From assembly GCA_036924085.1 (NCBI GenBank), contig JAVGWX010000002.1, positions 91,263,371 through 91,327,370 of the forward strand: a stretch of DNA of 64,000 nucleotides. Direction: 5' to 3'. The notes under the pieces were generated by a model. That model had not been told where the DNA came from. It saw only the letters and a list, made by a program, of their open reading frames with translations, and did not search any database. How positions within the stretch are numbered: the stretch's first letter is position 1; each line of letters opens with the position of its first letter. This document shows positions 61,880-64,000 of the stretch, piece by piece. This DNA is from Ariolimax columbianus (Eukaryota; Mollusca; Gastropoda; Stylommatophora; Arionidae). Position numbers and translations under genes: made by a program.

Positions 61880-63050
61880 AACACACATAACAATAACCTT
61901 ATCAAAATGGAGAATAACCTGGAACCTGAACTGACAAGACGTCGCCGCGCGGGTTGGGCAGCCTTCTCGTCTATTAACACCGTCCAGGACAGTTGTCATG
62001 ACCAAAACCTTCGATCATCTCTCTTTAATTCCACTGTACGTGTGTTCCATCCCACTGTAACATCCAAGGCAACGAAGAGGCAGACAGACTGGCAAAGGAA
62101 GGTGCAAGACTACCACAACCAGATTCTAGTGTGACCTACGAAGAGTCCAAAAGGGTTATTAGGGCCAGATACATGGCCAAATGGGAAACAGAACATAATG
62201 GCTACACACAAAATGATGCCGATTACCAGTTGAACAGAAGAGAGCAGGTCGTGGTCTTCAGATTCTGCACAGGCCACAACAGACTGAGGTACCATCTATT
62301 CAATAAACTGAAGATAGGTGGTACTGACGATTGCACCTGTGGTACCGGGAAAATGACCGCTGAACATCTGCTGCAAAATTGCCCGACGTACGAGGACCAG
62401 AGAAGGCACATGTGGCCATCACCAGTGCCAACATTAGACAAGCTCTATGGCAGTGTCGACAGCCTCAGGATGACAGCTGCTTTCTTCGAACAAATTAAAG
62501 TTGACGTCTGACAGCGTACGAAGAAGAAAACGAAGAAGAAGAAGAAGAAGAAGAAGAAGAAGAAGAAGAAGAAGAAGAGGAAGAATTCCACTGTACTCCC
62601 TGCAATGTGCTACAGTGCTGAGACGTGAACACTAACAAAATCACTGTAGTACAAATTGAGAACGATCCAGGCCTACCTTGAGATACGCTTGGTTGGAAAC
62701 CAACGTATGCAAGCTCTCCACAATCCTGACATAAAACGATTGTCCCTGGGGAAGGATGCGGTATTCCATGCAGACAAGGAAAAACATAGATAGACAGGTC
62801 ACATGTTACAACGAAACGATAGTCTATGGAGCACAGCGACAGCAGTCTGGTACCCCCGTGGTAAGAAGTGACCGATGTGAAGACCTACAATGCGTAAGCC
62901 AGACCCCCTTGATGTACGCTGCAAAATCGGAGATATCTCTAGAGGAGTACTTACTACACACGACTTCCATGGTACAAGACAGGGTCCACTGGAGATGAAG
63001 ATGGCACCAGCAGCCGCACTGAGGGACGGGTCATCAAGATCAAGATCAGG
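61880..63050 (+). mobile_element. LINE RT C-terminal relic, split by an L-RH insertion
   Basis: Left piece: MENNLEPELTRRRRAGWAAF then SSINTV and RSSLFNSTV up to 62038. Right piece from 62584: LPAMCYSAET, then YKLRTIQAYLEIRLVGNQRM, HNPDIKRLSLGKDAVFHADK, TGHMLQRNDSLWSTATAVW and YPRGKK. The two join into one thumb region when 62039-62583 is left out. The end near 62980 reads like RDRVHWR. Several stops. Confidence 0.8.
62039..62583 (+). mobile_element. L-RH LINE insertion with (GAA)n tail and 12-bp target-site duplication
   Basis: 5'-truncated LINE: CVPSHCNIQGNEEADRLAKE (RNase H box), YEESKRVIRARYMAKWETEH, EQVVVFRFCTGHNRLRYHLF, GGTDDCTCGTGKMTAEHLLQ NCPTYEDQRRHMWPSPVP, IKVDV and a stop at about 62511. 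The 126-codon frame is open to that stop, so the copy is young. The tail is (GAA)n, 62520-62583. AATTCCACTGTA stands on both sides (62027-62038 and 62584-62595). Only the C-terminal part is present, so no retrotransposase is made. Confidence 0.92.
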
Positions 63051-63083
63051 ACATAAAATTACAGCTAGTAACATGAATTATTT

Positions 63084-63101
63084 GGGGGGGGGGGGGGGGG
63101 G
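63084..63101. repeat. Poly-G run
   Basis: Eighteen or so consecutive G residues. Confidence 0.85.
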
Positions 63102-63109
63102 ACCATATT

Positions 63110-63475
63110 TTCATAAATAGGTTTGGGGTGTCGCTCCGAGTGTCCATCTGTTATCTGTCATGCGCACTACGATGCCTGTCTAATGATATTTCCGGGACAA
63201 TGTTGCCTCCAGGACGTCTCGAAAAAGGGTACGTTTTCTGTTTTCGGTTGCTTTTCAGTTCGCCACTAAGATTGTGATTTCCTGTTAATCGTGTTTGTGT
63301 AAACTCCTTGCCTTCCATATTTCACAGCTTCCGCTTCAGATCCACTGGTCCACCATCAGATCATGTTAGGTGGCCATCGCAAGTGATGATGGCGACATCT
63401 TCAGGCAATTTTGTCTTGATGTTGTAATCTGTAAATTGCGCTGTATTTGGATTATAGTTAAAAAGAGGCTGCACT
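63110..63475. other. Unassigned stretch
   Basis: No element or motif recognised. Confidence 0.3.
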
Positions 63476-63479
63476 GGTC

Positions 63480-63700
63480 GTCAGTGTAACTCTCTCGTCC
63501 CGCGTTACATTAGACCAATGGCAAGACTGCCAGTCGAGGTGACTGGAGGTAATTCAGGATGCAGGCACTAGCGCGATCGCACACACAAAAATACATTCCC
63601 GTAACTACCAAATTGGACATTGCACGAGACGTGATTTGAATTCCGTTGGAATTGTGAAACGGACGTTTCAGCTCTAGGTCATGGTGCCACCGATCACGAC
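63480..63700 (-). mobile_element. SINE-G, tRNA-like head
   Basis: On the minus strand: cggtggcaccatgacctaga, gctgaaacgtccgtttcaca (A box region), aacggaattcaaatcacgtc (B-box-like), tcgtgcaatgtccaatttgg, then a T-rich and a gtcacctcgactggcag part. Compare 24345-24440. Promoter boxes are decayed. Confidence 0.5.
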
Positions 63701-63914
63701 AAGATGGATTGAAACATTAACTTATATGTTCTTCCCTCTTATCGTCTTGGTTTTCAGCTTATTTATCTATAGAATGGGGTGGTTAGCCTGGGGATATTGG
63801 AACCTATATAGAGCTTGTCTAGAAAAGGTTTTGGTAATGACCATGCCTGCTTTCTCTGTTCCTTTTTCGTTGAACATCTTTGTAACAGATGCTCAGCAGC
63901 AATTTTGCCAGTAC

Positions 63915-64000
63915 CGTATATTCATTCGTATATCTTATCCGTATATCTTATCCGTATATCTTATCCGTATATCTTATCCGTATATCTTATCCGTATATCT
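63915..64000. repeat. 13-bp tandem repeat running off the window
   Basis: At least five units of tatatcttatccg, identical, continuing to the last base. Full length cannot be seen. Confidence 0.95.

Overview
This 64 kb window is eukaryotic, repeat-dominated DNA in which I recognise no intact host gene. The content points to an invertebrate animal. It has tRNA-derived SINEs, several families of non-LTR retrotransposon (LINE) relics with EN, RT, RNase H and C2H2 finger modules, SETMAR-type mariner relics, many minisatellites, and a degenerate CCCTAA-type array. A mollusc, perhaps a heterobranch sea slug, is my best guess, because I associate this style of SETMAR-like mariner and LINE fragment with molluscan genomes. 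That guess is inference, not proof. There is no operon, ribosome binding site or prokaryotic gene signal.

Layout. 0-9 kb: a LINE tail, an 18-bp minisatellite, SINEs, a 640-bp purine (GAA) array, then a CR1-like LINE tail and an RNase H LINE tail carrying a SINE, then GAA and GA arrays. 9-15 kb: LINE tails, SINE-B inside a CR1-like LINE, a mariner C-terminus, a 37-bp satellite and the repeat element it comes from (Rep-37). 15.7-18.3 kb: a foldback mariner split by a 1.8-kb LINE. 18.9-22.9 kb: a second foldback mariner abutting the longest LINE of the window (endonuclease plus RT, with three internal minisatellites). 23-29 kb: RNase H and RT fragments, a 49-bp array, a telomere-like array and duplicated TTC-rich modules. 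29-41 kb: SINEs, LINE tails, mariner relics and two more foldback mariners. 41.8-42.9 kb: a 47-bp satellite. 43-52 kb: LINE tails, GAA-tailed SINEs and mostly unassigned DNA. 53-64 kb: LINE tails with RNase H or C2H2 fingers, with well-marked nested insertions and clear target-site duplications.

Family names used here are local labels. SINE-A, -B, -C, -D, -G and -H are tRNA-headed SINE-like repeats. SINE-T1 and -T2 are repeats that end in (GAA)n. L-RH is a LINE group with RNase H and a GAA-type tail. L-CR is a CR1-like LINE. L-ZF is a LINE with a C-terminal C2H2 finger. L-J is a LINE group seen only as its C-terminus. Rep-37 and Rep-F are non-coding interspersed repeats. FB-I and FB-II are foldback mariner derivatives.

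The most striking system is the foldback mariners. Each has long inverted arms made from the mariner 5' end plus the start of its transposase gene, around a short loop. Two junction types exist and each is found at two separate loci, so these look like propagated families rather than local accidents. A transcript through one would fold into a long hairpin matching the transposase gene. The second theme is microsatellite birth: GAA arrays here are continuous with the 3' tails of LINEs and SINEs, one proven by a 12-bp target-site duplication. All comparisons were made by eye.
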